Source: Pseudomonas putida | GTDB taxonomy: Bacteria; Pseudomonadota; Gammaproteobacteria; Pseudomonadales; Pseudomonadaceae | Length of the DNA: 64,000 nucleotides | Direction of reading: 5' to 3' | Assembly (NCBI RefSeq): GCF_001941965.1 | Contig: NZ_MKZO01000024.1 | Coordinates: 23,895-87,894 of the forward strand | Shown: positions 63,715 to 64,000 of the stretch, piece by piece | How positions within the stretch are numbered: position 1 is the first letter of the stretch | How the letters are laid out: each line of letters starts with the position of its first letter | Made by a program: the position numbers and the translations under genes | Notes under the pieces: generated by a model | What the model was told of the DNA's origin: nothing | Databases searched by the model: none | What the model saw: only the letters and a program-made list of their open reading frames with translations

Positions 63715-64000
63715 TGTCCCGGCCTTCAGGAGGCTGAGTGGAGCGCTGATGTAGGGGGTGGAGGCCCATGGATGGCCCGGAAAGCGCCATAGGGCAGGAG
63801 CCCGTATGGCGCGGCCCCCGGAATCAGTGCGGAAGGAAGGGACCCGGAGCGAAGCGTAGGGCCGGATGCGGGCCGGTGTACGGATCACCCACATGGGTTA
63901 CAAAAAAGTGCACTCACATAGGTAACACTTGAAGTGTCACATAGCCATCAATGGCATCTCTTTCATCGATCCTCCCAAGGATGATTGGGCCGAAGATAAC
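63715..64000. other. Non-coding tail with hairpin and IS-end-like repeats
   Basis: No supported gene. A hairpin GCGCCAT-A-GGGC / GCCC-GT-ATGGCGC lies at 63784-63812. Two similar 13-bp direct repeats, CACATGGGTTACA (63890-63902) and CACATAGGTAACA (63915-63927), stand 25 bp apart start to start, and a palindrome ACACTT-G-AAGTGT lies at 63925-63937. Such tandem end repeats resemble the termini of some insertion sequences, so an IS may begin here and continue beyond the window. Unproven. Confidence 0.4.

Overview
The window is a dense, GC-rich chromosomal segment of a Pseudomonas, most likely of the P. fluorescens/P. putida side of the genus. The evidence is the gene families (an exa/ped-type PQQ alcohol oxidation cluster, HbcR-type 3-hydroxybutyrate catabolism, a zwf-gnd pair, YbiT, DUF1652) and many intergenic REP sequences with the core CTGTGGGAGCTGGCTTGCCA. 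No rRNA, tRNA, CRISPR array, prophage or complete transposase gene was seen. The organism call is an inference from families and repeats, not from a marker gene.

Layout. 1-1.4 kb: end of a CS1/CFA-I type (alpha) pilus operon, with pilin and a truncated usher. 1.8-8.3 kb: RstBA-like two-component system divergent from a two-gene HAE1 RND efflux operon without its own outer-membrane channel. 8.5-9.5 kb: mobA and an OhrR-like MarR regulator. 10-12.5 kb: gnd-zwf operon. 12.7-18 kb: small coiled-coil protein, LysE exporter, LysR regulator, DHA2/HlyD drug exporter, TetR. 18.1-23.4 kb: serine hydrolase, PotF-like binding protein, TorF-like porin, CocE-type lipoprotein hydrolase. 23.5-25.5 kb: nitrilase and LysR. 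25.6-32.8 kb: quinoprotein alcohol oxidation cluster (PQQ-ADH, cytochrome c550, SoxYZ-like carrier, MBL hydrolase, pentapeptide protein, CxxxCW protein, two LuxR-type response regulators). 32.8-34.4 kb: DAHP synthase preceded by two consecutive aromatic-rich leader peptides. 34.6-38.8 kb: parvulin and yejABE-like peptide importer without ATPase. 38.9-44.8 kb: sigma-54 regulator, GntP-family permease, 3-hydroxybutyrate dehydrogenase, acetoacetyl-CoA synthetase. 44.8-46.2 kb: second parvulin, DUF1652 protein, second LysE exporter. 46.5-50.4 kb: Fur-controlled fecI-fecR-TonB receptor unit. 50.7-57 kb: LysR/quinone oxidoreductase, hydrolases and several small proteins. 57.4-63.5 kb: ybiT, YhhS-like MFS, PAF-acetylhydrolase-like protein, azoreductase with divergent LysR, YjbR-like protein. 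63.5-64 kb: non-coding, with a hexanucleotide array.

Most notable. (1) Upstream of the DAHP synthase lie a 44-codon leader ending in a Phe-Tyr-Phe-Gly-Tyr-Trp-Phe run with a perfect intrinsic terminator and a competing antiterminator stem, then a 46-codon Tyr/Trp/Phe-rich leader whose stop codon abuts a hairpin just before the DAHP synthase ribosome-binding site. This looks like tandem attenuators of two mechanisms. (2) A 235-bp MITE-like element with 22-bp terminal inverted repeats and a 10-bp target duplication sits inside a REP; about 170 bp of its body recurs 6.6 kb away. (3) A REP is read in frame within a small SH3-like gene. (4) The quinoprotein cluster shares a CTAC-N7-GTAG motif between its two divergent intergenic regions and includes periplasmic proteins whose biochemical role is, as far as I know, unsettled.
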